64,000 bases of DNA from Vicia villosa (GCF_029867415.1 NW_026704997.1:124001-188000); one strand, 5' to 3'; counted from the stretch's first letter, positions 49,831-62,380 are shown. Notes: generated by a model from the letters alone, not told the origin. A program made the numbers and translations.

Positions 49831-50978
49831 TAAGAGTCTTTATTCGTCAGCGCATGACTGTTAGGATACTTTTATCTCATTGGAAAACATATATTTTCTT
49901 GTCGAATTCACCAAGAGAAATCAAATTTCTCTTCAAATCAGGAACATATATGACTTCAATCAATAACCTTATTGACTCATCATGAAGCTTGAATCTCACA
50001 GATCCAATACCTGTAATTTTGCAAGCTTTTCTATTTCCTAGCAATACAGATCCGCCATCTTGATCATATAGCTCCTTGAACAAGTATTTGTTTGGAGTCA
50101 TATGCCAAATGCAAACTGAATCCATAATTCACTCATTACTTAAGTCGCTGTCTTCACTCATCTTGAATGATTACAGAGCTTGCTTCAGGTAGATGCGATT
50201 GACCAACAATTTGGTCATGTACAAACTTTTGAGTTCGACCACAAACTCGCCGCAGTCGTCTCTTTGGAAACCTATCAAAGAATCCTATCACCAAGGCTCA
50301 ATAAGATTGTGTTGTGGGCTTTCTCTACCATAGTCATTTTCTCCTTCTTCATTAATGCAACGTCCATGGTTGCGACTCCCTTCAACGCTTCTAACCAACA
50401 TTATTAAACCAGTATGGTTTTCATCTTCAAGCGTCACAAACCAAAATCGTTCAATCTGGTGAACTTTTCAATATCATACTTTGTTGGTGGCATTCTTTTC
50501 CACTCTCACGGTACTAATTTGTTGTGAAATTGATGCAAGAACAAAGTATAATAGGTTTCTTTTCTTGGCAAGAAACCCACAAGGATAGGAAAGAGGAAAG
50601 CAAGAAGAACACAATGAAATTGGTTATAAAATGTTATTCTTTAATTTCTCTTTGAAACAAGATTACAAGTGTTACAAAATAACAAATAACCTCTCTCACC
50701 CTAATTAGGATTTGTATTTATAATCAAATTAACACACTAAACAATTGGACTTAACAAACAGGCTCAATAACAATCCTAACATTTCGACTATTGGAGTATA
50801 CTTCAACTACAGCATTGCAGGCCTTCGACTACAACAAGTGAACAGACTTCCACAACATGCTAAAATCCTATCAAATTGTCGAACGAAAAAACTAACCTTC
50901 AACCATATTAAAGTTCGATCCAATATCTCACATTCTTTATTCTTTATGTTATTTCCTCCGTAATTTGTTGATGTAACA
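49831..50978 (-). mobile_element. Truncated copia element: 5' LTR, gag and protease/pre-integrase remnants
   Basis: Minus-strand order: LTR 50978-50520 (TGTTACATC...TTCACAACA, with a TATA-like attataaatac near 50725); a short leader; gag from the ATG at 50493 (MPPTKYDIEKFTRLNDFG) with several stops; a gag piece (VEKAHNTILLSLGD) near 50320; then 50125-49877 with CIWHMTPNKYLFKEL and VPDLKRNLISLGEFDKK, the protease/GAG-pre-integrase region of Tnt1-type copia. The gag zinc knuckle and everything from integrase on are missing. At ~49830 the sequence passes directly into the MULE-like remnant. Confidence 0.75.
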
Positions 50979-52155
50979 ACTTTATAATTTTATAATATTG
51001 TACTTTTAAAGCAATTATATTATGATGAATGATAACAAAGTTGTTTCTCTCCCAAATTTTCTTCTTTTAATTTTCTTCTTCTTTTAGAGACTTTAGACTC
51101 ACTTGAAAAATACAATTTCTATCTTACATTTTTTTGAGTAGGAGAGTGTTACATAGACTAAAGTATCTAACAATTACTTAAGAACCTAAATGACATGGAT
51201 AGCAAGAAAGAAAATCACTTAAAAGAAAGAACAGAGTAAAATGTATCATTACATTTGATTCAATAACATTATTTCTAAAAGTTCATGAGAAGACACTTCC
51301 TCCAATAAAAAATTCTGCTATCTTAGTTTCTTTTACTTAAAGATTTTAAAATTAATTTCTTTTTAATATTATTAGATAATTATCAATTAATTAAACCGTC
51401 TATTAATACTTTAATTCAATCCTCTAATTCATTCATGTGTTTGGAAGTGCATTTGTCTTTGTATTGACATTCTTAACTTGAAAATAAAAAAGTTATTGTG
51501 AGTAGTTTTCACTTTTCAGGTTCAACAAAATACGATGCAGTATCAAACATTTACTCAATGTCATTTAATTTATTAAATATGTATGCTTTATTTAATTGAG
51601 TATTCTATTAAAAGTTAAATTTGAATTTCATTTAACAATTATCCCTTATTAACCAGAAGAAAAAAAATTCTACTAGTCTAATTACCAGAATTTGTCCTTT
51701 AAACTGAAATATTGTGGATTTTAAGTCACACTTTTGCAATTAATTATTCCTGCACAATTATCTGATTTAACGAAATTCATTAAAAAAAATTACTATATTA
51801 TATAGAAAAAAGAAATTAAACTATCCAAAGCACGGAGAGCAAACAGTTAGAAACGTACACTTATTTCAACAAGTATTCTTTCATATTCACGGGTAAAGTA
51901 TCAAACTCTCATGACGACACGAGACTTCGCTATGCGTCTACCGAGCCACACTACTTTGAGAGTTGAAAATCAGTTACTCTCAATTACTAATGCACTTGCT
52001 ATAAATCTTTTCAAAAGTTTTGTAAGAAAATGAAAAATTGCTACCAACATTCAAAATCAAAGAAGACCACAGTCACGCTTCTTCCTTTTTTGCCCCATCT
52101 CAACACATATCAATCTTGCAACTCTAGTTGTACTACTAATTTTCCCTTGTCAACC
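50979..52155. other. AT-rich spacer downstream of the AAA-ATPase gene
   Basis: No coding region or recognised repeat. The last few hundred bases would include the 3' untranslated region of the minus-strand AAA-ATPase gene. Confidence 0.45.
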
Positions 52156-54032
52156 TTAAGTTTCAAAACCATTGCAGGTTTTAAATGAATAAGTGGTGAC
52201 ATCTTCTTTGATAACTTCATTTTCACAATGATTTCGTCCCATCTTTTCAAGGAGCTCAACCAGGCTTCTTAATGCAACTTCAGGGTCTTCATTCTGTAAA
52301 AAATGCTCACCCACCTCTGCAGGAGTGATCTTCGCCTTCTCAAGCAACTTGTCAACCTCAACAAAGAGTGGGTGCTCTTTCATTTCAAGGTAGTTCGAAG
52401 CCAGCTCTCTGAACACAGATGGGTTGCAGTAAGACAAAGATATGTGTACATCCATGCGCCCTGGCCGCAGAATAGCAGGGTCCAACTTGTCTATGTGATT
52501 CGTAGTGATCACGATAACCCTCGCTTCCCCACAGCTAGACCATAAACCATCAATGAAATTGAGGAATCCTGATAAAGTCACCTGCAATTAACATAACATA
52601 GATCACAACATCACATTAAAGACCATAAGACCTGTTGATGATCACAATTGGATTATCAATGATTCTACCAATTTTGTTTACCCAAAAACTTATGACTAAC
52701 TGGATACAATATAATTTTGGATCTGTAGGCAAAATGGTAATAACCACTAGAAACTCACATACATAATTATGAGTATCAGAGTTCGAAGCCTGATAGTAGT
52801 GTCCGAATTAGCAATGCCGACTTCTACTACTAAAACTAGGATTTACGAACGGTCCAATTTTATTTTATGATAAAGTAATCAATGAAGCTTTTAACCTTAA
52901 ATCTTTTCTTTTATTCCAGTCTAAACTATAGCATGCAATCTAAGTAATGAAATACTAATTTTATTGCAATCTGATAGAAAATCGATAAACATAATTGAGA
53001 GAGAAAAATTACCGGAGGCTTATCAGCAAGCCAAGGAGGGACTCTAGATGCACGGCGATTATGAAGCTCAACGGTACAATCAATATCCTCAACAACAAGA
53101 ATAGAACGATTCCCAATCGACATCAACAAACTCCTAAGCTCATTATTCTGCTGAACATCACTTAATTGCAAATCATAAACATCAAAAATGAGGTAACTAG
53201 CCATAGCAGCAATCAAACTTGATTTTCCACAACCTGGTGGACCATACAACAAATAGCCTCTTTTCCAAGGTTTACCAACCCTCTTATACAACTCCTTACC
53301 CGCCCGAAACATATCCAAGTCATCAAGAATCTTATTCCTAAATTCATTATCCATCGCTAATGTCTCAAATGAAGCAGGATGATCCAGAGCCACAGATTGC
53401 CACGCATTTCCGAATCTTTTCAACACTCTTTCGTTCGAGAGAGTGAAAAGCTTCAGCGTCATCCGTTCTTCTTGAATTTCTTCCGCGTTTTCCATTAAAA
53501 ATGGAAAATACCTGGATAAAGCCATGTCTCTGTGTTTCTTGTTAAACCTTACCTCGAAGCGACGAACACTCGATTTCACGTGATGTTCGTTGCTTGTACC
53601 AGGTGTTTTAACGTGCGTTGGCGGAATCGCTTGTTCGATTAATCTCCACTTGAAATCAACGCGTATGAACCTGTGGATGATTTCGTCGTTGCGATGGATT
53701 ACGACGGAGATGTTCTTCTCCTTAGGTCGCAGTACGGCTTTGAATCGCTTAGGGTGTTGAGCGATGTCGGGATGGAGGTAAAGCTCAGCGGCTTGGAAGA
53801 GTCTGTTGTAGGCTAGGTTTTCGCGATCGTATTCGTCGATCACTATGGTGGTGAGTTCGTTGGAGAGTGAGGTTGTGAATTGAGAAAGCTTGGAGCGGAG
53901 GTAGTGGTAGAGTTCGTGTGGGAGGTAGTTATGAAGGAGGGAATGGAACAACGCGGCGGCGGTGGCTAGTGAAGAGACGGTGGAAACCACCGCTAGAGTG
54001 GAAACCACCGTTAGAGGGGAAGGGAATCGCAT
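52156..54032 (-). CDS. Membrane-anchored AAA-ATPase (BCS1-like/ASD family), two exons
   Basis: Exon 1 is 54032-53013 and exon 2 is 52581-52156, with a GT-AG intron in phase 0, giving 481 residues. Residues ~7-30 form an N-terminal hydrophobic anchor (VVSTLAVVSTVSSLATAAAL). Residues ~30-240 match the plant AAA-ATPase-associated domain. Walker A GPPGCGKS is at 264-271 and Walker B ILVVEDID at 311-318. Exon 2 adds VTLSGFLNFIDGLWSSCGEA, ITTNH and the arginine-finger region ILRPGRMDVHI. The region after Walker B is short (no long Lys/Glu insert), as in the Arabidopsis At2g46620-type subgroup; that assignment is tentative. Family members sit in mitochondrial or ER membranes and several respond to stress. 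The first ATG is followed at once by the anchor, so the start is well supported. Confidence 0.93.
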
Positions 54033-54728
54033 TTCAACGGTGAGGTTTGTTAAGGGAAGAGAGTGGTGCGCGGGAAAGAGTGAAATGAAATGGATATTTG
54101 AGAGGGAGGAAGGCGTGAATCTCGGAGGAGGTTGTTAGTTTGTTATGATTTATCCTTTATCTTTGATCAACATTTCTTTTTAGAAGGAATAAAAGAAATT
54201 AGAAGTGCCAAGAAGCTCCAAGACTTATTCCAAGATTGCGTTTTTCTCTAATCTCTTTCCCTTTGTGGTGCTATGTAAAATCCTTCTAATAGATGTTTTT
54301 CTCTCTTCTCTATAATTTTTCTTTCCGCGCTGATTAGCGATTTTATTATTCTCATTTGTATTTTTATTATAATCAATTTTGATTTACTCTCTATTTTAGA
54401 AAACATAACCAATATTGTAAACGCTAAACTATGAACATCATAAAAAATGAAAGAAAAACTTGCATTGTAATATTGAATAATGAATTACACAAATCTGATT
54501 TACAATTCTAAAGCTAATATTACTTATAGAAGCAAGAGTAAGCTATCTCCAATAACTAATTTTCCATCGATCTCATAACTAATTAAGTGTAAGTTAATTA
54601 TGGCTAACTAAAACAAGAGTTACACCAATGGTAACTTGACTTGTTACACAAGTAACTTCATCAATAACAACTAACAACTAACCCTTATGTTTAACACTTC
54701 TTTCAAGTTAGAATAGATGTTAATCATT
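54033..54728. promoter_or_regulatory. Upstream region of the AAA-ATPase gene
   Basis: Would hold the minus-strand promoter and leader. No box is clear enough to call. An AT-rich spacer follows, up to the direct repeat at 54729. Confidence 0.4.
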
Positions 54729-54976
54729 CCTAGTTTACTTTGAAGATTGCTTAATGTTATAACTTCATCAAAAACGTGTTTAATAGCCTAATTTTATAAA
54801 ATTATTTTTGAAATTATTTTCTATTTAAGAGTTTCAAAAACTAAAGAATTAAAATGAGTTTTTGAGATTTTGGTTTTTGATTTTTACTTTTGGAAATTAA
54901 GAAAAGAAAAAAAATAATAAAAAGTGATCCACTTTTCATTAGTGACAAATTTATAACATTGTATAATTTTAAAAGT
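54729..54976. repeat. ~250-bp direct repeat, left copy (abuts copia LTR)
   Basis: Starts tcctagtttactttgaag and ends tttaaaagt. It recurs at 59767-60015 with about three substitutions and two one-base gaps. The copia LTR begins at the very next base. Confidence 0.95.
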
Positions 54977-55180
54977 TATTAGATTGAAATGGTGCTCTGC
55001 ACTTTTCATTGATTCAATCTCTGAAAGGATAATTCTGTTACATTACAGTTTTACTGTTTTTGCATCATTATCTCATACATAGAGTTTACACTATTATAAA
55101 GTGTTTATCGCTACAAGCCCAATTACTAAAGCCCAGCACTTGAGTTGTTGACTAAGTCAACACTCTGTTTTACTCTAATA
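54977..55180 (-). repeat. 3' LTR of the truncated copia element (204 bp)
   Basis: Ends are TATTAGA and TCTAATA (inverted). On the minus strand the polypurine tract ttgagggggag sits immediately before it (55181-55191). The 5' LTR is absent. Confidence 0.7.
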
Positions 55181-55193
55181 CTCCCCCTCAAGA

Positions 55194-58100
55194 TCAATGT
55201 GGTGGAAGAGACACGACTTTGAGCTTGTTTCGTAGGTCTTGAAAAGTTGCACTTGGAAGAGGTTTAGTCATGATGTCTACCAATTGTGCTGAAGCAGGTA
55301 CATGTTGAACTTTAAGTTTGTTAGCCATGACTTTTTCCCGTACAAAGTGGATGTCCAGCTCAACATGTTTTGTCCTAGCATGGAGAATAGGATTGTGTGA
55401 TAAGAGGACAGCACTCAAATTGTCACACAGTAGAGTAGGAGAAAGATACTTGACTTTCAGTTCAGCAAGCAAGGATTGAAGCCAAAGTAACTCATCTGTT
55501 GTGTGTGCAAGTGCCCTATACTCAGCTTCTGCACTCGATCTGGCCACAAGTGTCTGCTTCTTGGAGCTCTAAGAGATGAGATTTGGACCAATAAAGATGC
55601 AAGTAACCGATGTAGAACGTCTATCATCTGGATCATTTGCCCAATCAAAGTCACTATAGGCCCGGATGGAAAGGTCTTGATTAGGCACAGCTGGTGACAT
55701 CAACAAACCATGAGTGATAGTTCCACTAAGATACCGGAGTATTCGTTTAACCATGCTCCAATGGCTGTCAAGAGGATTGGCCATAAATTGACAAGCCTTG
55801 TTGACACAGAAGGCAATATCAGGTCTGGTAAGAGTAACATATTGCAGAGCTCCCACTATGGAGCGATATAATAGGGGATCCTGCATAGTGTCAGTGCCAA
55901 ATTTACTTGGTTTACAGTGACTATACATGGGAGCTGCAATTCCATTGGCTTCCTCCATGTGAACTTTGCTGAGCAGATCCCTGATGTACTTTGTTTGTGT
56001 GAGGATTATTGAGCCATTTGCTTGATGTTTCACTTCCAGACCAAGAAAGTAGGTTGGTTTCCCAAGTTTCTTGAGGGCGAATTTGTCATGAAGATTGGAT
56101 ATGAGCTTGTGAATTAGAATAGAGGAAGTGCCTGTGATTAGAATATCATCAACATAAACAAGTACATAGATTGTAATACCTTGCTTATCATAGATGAATA
56201 ATGAGTGATCACATTTGCTTGCAGCAAATCCAAACTTAAACAAGGTTTTGTGAAGCTTCTCATACCAGGATCTAGGTGCTTGTTTAAGTCCATATAGGGC
56301 CCTGTTGAGTTTGCATACTAGGGATTTGTTGGTATGCTCAAAGCCTGGTGGTTAGGGGTGTTTGCGGTGCGGTTTGGGCGGTTTTGACGAAAAAAATCAT
56401 CCGAACCGCAAGAGAAAAAATCGTGCGGTTTGGTTTGGTTCGGTTGACTTTTAAAAAAAATCCGAACCAAACCAAACCAAACTAATGCGTATTGGTTCGG
56501 TTCGGTTGGTTCGGTTTTTTACAAATATTTTATTGAGCCATACATACACATATAGATGACAATATAAATTTGTATTTAGACATTCACATACTATCAAATA
56601 ACAACAAAACTCGACATATTTTGACAACAATTTTCCATTTAATATGTAAAAATTAAATTAGACAAAAGTATAATATTAAACATAAAATAATAGCATAAAA
56701 CAATATAAAAATATTATAATGAAACAAAAAAATAGAAGAGACGAGAGGTAGTGAAGGTGAAAAAGAAAAAAATGTTGAGCGATTAGAGAAGAAGATGGGC
56801 GATAAAAACGAAACTGAAATACGGAACATTTACATAAAAATGAGAAGGTGAAAAATAAAGAATATAAGAGAGTAGAGATTATAGAAGAAAAGGGAAGATG
56901 TATGTGGCAAAGAATGTGCGATAATGTTATTATAGATTTGAGAAGATCGGGACTCAAAATATATGTGTAAGGATGAGAAAATTGTTCGTAATCATAAGGC
57001 TAACGTATAATAGGTTTAAGTTTGGGTTCGATGTGAGTTAAGTAAAAGTTAGGTTGTAACATAATGCGGTTTGATTCGGTTTGGTTCGGTTTACAAAATA
57101 CAAACCGCAAACCGAACCGAACCGTGCGGTTTTATTAAATGATGACCCAAACTAATCCGAACCAAATGCGGTTTTTTGCGATTTCGGTTTGGTTTGGTTT
57201 GGTTTGCGGTTTTCTATTGGGTTGGTTTGGTTTTGAGCACCCCTACTGGTGGTTGCATCATATAGACTTCTTCTTCAAGGGCTCCATTCAAGAAAGCATT
57301 GTTGATGTCAATTTGTTGAACATCCCATTTGTATGTTAATGCCAATGTGAGTAGTACCTTGATAGTGGCTGGTTTGACTACAGGAGAAAAAGTTTCATGA
57401 TAGTCAAATCCATATTGTTGGTTGAAGCCCTTTGCAACAAGTCTAGCCTTGTACTTGTTAAGAGAGCCATCTGAATTTTCTTTGACCCTAAATACCCATT
57501 TGCAGCCTATAGCTTTTCCGTGAGAGGGAAGAGTAGTGAGGGTCCAAGTGTTTTTGTCAAGAAGAGCATTATACTCTTGTTGCATAGCTGCTAGCCAGTG
57601 AGGTTGTGCTATGGCTTGTTTGACTGTGGTGGGTTCAGTAAGAGCCATATAGGCTTTAGGTTTCAGGTTACCTATTTTACCCCTAGTGACCATAGAATGC
57701 TTGTTAACAACTAAAGTAGGTTGTTGAGTGGTATCAGGAATAGAGGCTGGCAAAGTAGTATTAGGAGGATTGATAAGAGGTGAGCTGTTATTAGACAAGG
57801 AAGCAGAGTTATCAAAATTGGTACCTGTGGTTACTGAACCAGGTTGAGGAGAAACATTAGGTTGTTCATTTGGAGAAGACTGTTCATTGTGTAGAGGCAA
57901 ATCAGACTGGTGATTAGTAATTTCCACATTTTGTGGGATACTTTCAGTTGATTCCTGATGGTTAATAGCAGGGGATAGGTCAGACCTGATGTGGACTTGT
58001 CCAATGTTGGAGTCATATTCATTGTGTATTTGTGTAGACTGTGTGGGACTGGTGTGTAATGACAGGCTGTTTTTAGTGTGAGCACAGTCTTGGGAAGTGT

Positions 58101-59766
58101 ATGTGGGACACAACAAATGAGACACAGGTAATGTTTTTGATGTATGGCTTTGACTGATGGGAACTGAGGTATTATCTGCAGTGGAAAAAGGAAACCTATC
58201 TTCTGCAAAAATTACATCTTTAGAGATGTACATTTTTCCTTCTTTGCTCAAGCATTTGTAGCCTTTGTGAAGAGGTGATATCCCTAAATAAGTGCACTCA
58301 GAGCTTCTGAGTTGTAGTTTGTTTTTGTGAAAGGGCCTGAGATGAGGATAGCAAGCACAACCAAAAACCCTTATGTTTTGGTAGTCAGGGAGTTTGTTGA
58401 ATAAAGCATGGAAGGGAGAATAAAAAGTAGGATAGGTGGAGGTAGGTAGTCTGTTCAATAGATAAACAGATGTTGTGAAGCTATGGTCCCAAAATTCCAT
58501 GGGAAGGCTAGCATGAGCTAATAGAGTCAGTCCCATTTCCACTATGCTTCTGTGTTTCCTTTCAACAGTCCCATTTTGATGGGAAGTGTGAGGGCAAGTC
58601 AACCTGTGAATTATGCCCAAGTCATTCAAATACTTGGTGAAGGGCCTAAACTCACCTCCAAAATCAGACTGAACAGCCTTAATGGAGGTTTGAAATTGAG
58701 TTTTAACATAGGCACAAAATTGTTTGAACATTAGTAATGCATCATATTTCTGTTTCAGAAAATATATCCAAGTATACTTTGTAAATGTGTCAACAATTGC
58801 TAGATAGTAAGAATAACCTTGACTAGAAGGATTAGGATAGGGCCCCCACAAGTCTACATGAACTAATTCAAAAGGTGTAGTGTAAACAGTTTTAGACAAA
58901 GGGGCATGTAATCTATGGGATTTACCAATGCTACAAGAGCTACAGAATTCAGGGCACATTTTATTATGTAAAGTAATGTTACAAAGTTGCAACACAGATT
59001 TCAAACTAGCAGCATTAGTGTGCCCTAATCTACTATGCCAAAGAGAAAGTGTATTTGAACAAACATCAGAAATAGTTTTGGACTGATTATTACAAGATAG
59101 ACTGACTGTGTTGGCAGCTGGAGCAGAGGAAGATGCCAAGGGAAGATTGGAGAAACACTATAGTCCACTAGTATCCAAGAATCCTTTTAAAAGAACCTCC
59201 TTAGATACCTGAGATTTGAGAAAGCAGGTGTTAGCATGGAACTCAAAAAAGACATTATTATCTTTGGCAAACTTGGATACAGAAATGAGATTTCCAGTGA
59301 TGCTAGGTACATGAAGTAAATGCTTTAAATTTAAGGTTGTATGAGGATCTATTGAAGATTTAACTATTGTTGAGCCTATTGACTTGATTTTCAAGCCCTG
59401 ACCATTTCCAACCATAACTTCATTTGTACCTGTATAGCTATGTGTATGGTGCAAATTATAGCTACTAGAGGTTAAGTGGTGAGATGCACCTGAATCAGCA
59501 AACCATGCTTGAGACTCTAGATTTGAGGGAATTTGCAAATCATCTTGATGTGCTAAGAAAGTTGATGCTTGAGTTGAATTGATCTGTTGATTCTTCTGCT
59601 CCTCCTTGGGTTGAGCATTTTGCCCTGAATTGTTGTTCTTCTGAGGAGTAGGTTCAAAATTTTCATCGTAACGATGCCAACAATCCATGATTCCGTGCCC
59701 ATATTTGCCACACAGTTGACATGTTGGTCTGTTCCCAGTAGTGTAGCTAGTTCTGGCTCTGCCACG
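55194..59766 (-). pseudogene. Copia gag-pol polyprotein, broken by stops and an insertion
   Basis: Reads on the minus strand from the zinc knuckle CQLCGKYGHGIMDC (~59740-59690), through protease WFADSGASHHLTS, to a TAG at 59158-59160. Integrase (59139 down) shows HSRLGHTNAASLKSV, VDLWGPYPNPSSQGYSY, QSDFGGEF and HQNGTVERKHR. RT begins WKAIGCKWVFRVKENSDG-like (GCKWVFRVKENSDGSLNKYK) and is cut at YMMQPPVG by the hAT element. It resumes below 56345 with NRALYGLKQAPRSWYEKLH and the catalytic YVDDI. TAG at 55569-55571 separates RT from RNase H (RSSAEAEYRALAHTTDELLW; HARTKHVELDIHFVREK). It ends at 55194. Confidence 0.9.
56353..57245. mobile_element. Nonautonomous hAT-type element (893 bp) nested in copia RT
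   Basis: Terminal inverted repeats TAGGGGTG/CACCCCTA with an exact 8-bp target duplication ctggtggt (56345-56352 and 57246-57253), the hAT signature. Subterminal regions are packed with ggttcgg/ccgaacc motifs on both strands (56360-56520 and 57060-57235), as seen for transposase-binding repeats. The interior is AT-rich and has no transposase. Confidence 0.93.
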
Positions 59767-60015
59767 TCCTAGTTTACTTTGAAGATTGCTTAATGTTATA
59801 ACTTCATCAAAAACGTGTTTAATAGCCTAATTTTATAAAATTATTTTTGAAAATTATTTTCTATTTAAGAGTTTCAAAAACTAAAAAATTAACATGAATT
59901 TTTGAGATTTTGGTTTTTGATTTTTACTTTTGGAAATTAAGAAAAGAAAAAAATAATAAAAAGTGATCCACTTTTCATTAGTGACAAATTTATAACATTG
60001 TATAATTTTAAAAGT
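59767..60015. repeat. ~250-bp direct repeat, right copy (uninterrupted)
   Basis: Copy of 54729-54976. Here tttaaaagt continues into aatttatcaaac instead of an LTR, so this copy looks like the unoccupied insertion site. Confidence 0.95.
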
Positions 60016-60236
60016 AATTTATCAAACATATTTTTTTTTCAAAATAAATTTATAAAATAATTTTGAAAATTAAAAACTAAAACTCATTCAAACTATTTAT
60101 TTATCATTTTCATTTTATTTACTACTAATATCTTAAGACTTGCAAATAAGATTAAAGGTAAATTCTATAACTTGAAATCACTAATAAACTTAACAAAAGA
60201 CACATGTAATTAACTACAATAAGTACAATTAAACAT
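60016..60236. other. Spacer downstream of the DUF4408/DUF761 gene
   Basis: AT-rich and without coding content; probably includes the 3' untranslated region of the minus-strand gene. Confidence 0.4.
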
Positions 60237-60932
60237 CTAAACTAAATATGAGTAATCTTCTTCTTCTCCCCTAAGATTCCTCTGTTGCTTAGCAATAAAA
60301 GCTTCAACAGTCCTACGAAACTCCTCATTACTCATCTCATCCTCAGGATACGAAATTCTCATAACCATTTCCTCTTCACCACCACCTTCAATACTCTTGA
60401 TTTCCTTGTTCTTCTCACTCTCACACCTTCGCAACACACGACGCCGTTTCTTCAACACCTCACTCTCACACCTCCTATAACAATAACCCTTCTTCACCCC
60501 TCTCTTCACTTTCTCCACCTCCTCTACTACCCTATTATCACCTTCTTCCACTTTACTACAATCGTTTTTTCTTATTCGTTCTTTTTCTTCCTGCTTCTTA
60601 CTTTTTCGTACTAACTCTTCGTAAATATCAACATGCTCTGTTTCTGTTTCTTCGTGAACGTTTTTTCGTAAACCCTGAACGAACAGCGTTATTATTATAA
60701 CGTTTCCGATAAGAAAAACAAAACAAGGACTATTCATGAAGACGGAAAAGTCCCTTATATACTCGCTTGAGTTTCTTACTACAACTGGTAGCTTCATGGA
60801 AAGCCTTGAAATTAAGACTAAAACAACACATATTTCGACAAGACGTAACAACGTTGTTACTCTTTGGAGTTTCCTATGTTTTAGGATTGCGTTTGTTTTT
60901 TCTGCTTGGAGATTAAAACTGAACGACTCCAT
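60237..60932 (-). CDS. DUF4408/DUF761-domain protein, single exon (231 residues)
   Basis: Starts MESFSFNLQAEKTNAILKHR. Two hydrophobic segments, at ~31-46 (LVEICVVLVLISRL) and ~71-87 (FVFLIGNVIIITLFVQG), fit the N-terminal DUF4408 region. A long charged middle rich in Lys, Arg and Glu includes two RRCESE motifs. The C-terminus, with NEEFRRTVEAFIAKQQRNLR, is the DUF761 motif of 'cotton fibre' type plant proteins. The biochemical function of this family is not known; it is expected to be a small membrane-associated protein. The reading frame is intact and the composition unlike the neighbouring repeats. Confidence 0.88.
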   Translation of the reverse strand: MESFSFNLQAEKTNAILKHRKLQRVTTLLRLVEICVVLVLISRLSMKLPVVVRNSSEYIRDFSVFMNSPCFVFLIGNVIIITLFVQGLRKNVHEETETEHVDIYEELVRKSKKQEEKERIRKNDCSKVEEGDNRVVEEVEKVKRGVKKGYCYRRCESEVLKKRRRVLRRCESEKNKEIKSIEGGGEEEMVMRISYPEDEMSNEEFRRTVEAFIAKQQRNLRGEEEDYSYLV

Positions 60933-62380
60933 TTTTTTAGTGTGTTCAGAGAAACTATGTTATGTATTTGAAAGAAGAGAATAGAGAAGATGAAACTGAA
61001 ACTGAAACGGTTTGCAAAATCTGGAGCATGGAAAATGAGTTTTTGAATTGGATGTGAGCATAGAAAATTTGTACCAACACTGAACTCTGTTTTGGAACAG
61101 AGAAGAAAACAGAATGATTATGTTATGTTAAATTTTTTATCTTACTTACTCTTGACATTTATTTATAGTGTAAGAATCTGCTTATTTTTTGGAATATTTT
61201 CTATTATCTGACTCAATAAATTGTCAGCACTCTGAAAAAAGAATCTGGTTCTGGTACAAGTTGTTATAAGGTTTTAAAAAACTATTACTTTGATAACGAC
61301 CGCTACAAAACAATATCGATACCGTTATGTACCATTTTTATTACACTGCAAAGATCGCAATTAGTATTTCAACATATGAATTGAAAGAAAATGCAAAAGG
61401 TCTTACTAGACAGACCTCTACCATTGTTAAATCTTTTTAAGCCAATAATTTGGGTTTCAAATTATCTGTTGGAAAAAAATAAAAACAAACTATATTGTCG
61501 TTAATGGAGATAAATGCTTGTCTCAAATTTAGATTCTAGAGAATAAAACAACTCATAAGTGTAACATCAGTGTCTCAAGTATAAGCACTAGAAACAAGCG
61601 TGTTGGAAAAGACTCTGCAGATTTTTTATGGGAATATAAAAACTAAAAGAAGCATATACAACAAAAGGAATAATTTTAAAATAAAAACTCTTGCTTCTTC
61701 GTGGCTTGTTATCTATCTATCTATTTATCCGAATTTTGGGTATCTTTTTTTAGACTTTGAATTAATTCTCATGTATATAAACTCAGGGAGGAAATAGAAA
61801 GTTTCGCTAGTGAAGCTTGGCTTAGAGTTAGCCTTCAACAATATTTGATTTTTTCTTTCTTGCAATTAGCATACTCTTCAAAACTCTTAAAATGTGTACT
61901 TACAGATTTCTTAAACTTTATGTTAGTATATGTTTGTTTGGACTTACTTCATCAAATTCACGTTAAAAACCCACGTTGCACCATGGGAAGTTAAGTTTTC
62001 TAACTTCACAAAATTACTTTAAAAATTGTATTGAAATAAGAAAATGGTGGTTGAAAAACTCATCTAAACATATAGTGTATGTTGGTAATGAGTTTTGAAT
62101 CTCAATATCACATTTTAATGAAAATTTGATGTGATTTCAGAAAAGAAAAAAAAAACTTTTACTCATGGAAAACAACATATACTTAGTTCTTTTCACATAC
62201 TAGATGCAATGCAATCATAGAAAACTCTATGATTTCTTTTAGATGTCAGCGTGTTTGAATCTGCGACTCCGCATTTTATGTTTTTGCATAAATACCGATT
62301 GATCTGGTTTAACGGAACACTTTAATTTTAATTATGAAAGTTTCTTTCACTATAAGATAATGGACAAATCATCAAACTTG
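60933..62380. promoter_or_regulatory. Upstream region of the DUF4408/DUF761 gene and spacer
   Basis: The first few hundred bases would hold the minus-strand promoter and leader. The rest is AT-rich with no recognised gene or repeat. A run of four tcta units lies near 61710. Confidence 0.4.

Larger units (their letters stand above)
55181..59766 (-). mobile_element. 5'-truncated Ty1/copia element
   Basis: Minus-strand order is zinc knuckle, protease, integrase, RT, RNase H, polypurine tract, 3' LTR, as in copia (integrase before RT). The 5' LTR and most of gag are missing; the element stops at 59766, where the ~250-bp repeat begins. It is interrupted by the hAT-type insertion at 56353-57245. 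Confidence 0.93.

Noticed and set aside
54729..60015. The 250-bp direct repeats as LTRs of one element
   Set aside because: They lack TG...CA or matching inverted ends, and the real copia LTR (TATTAGA...TCTAATA) with its polypurine tract lies inside the left repeat's border.
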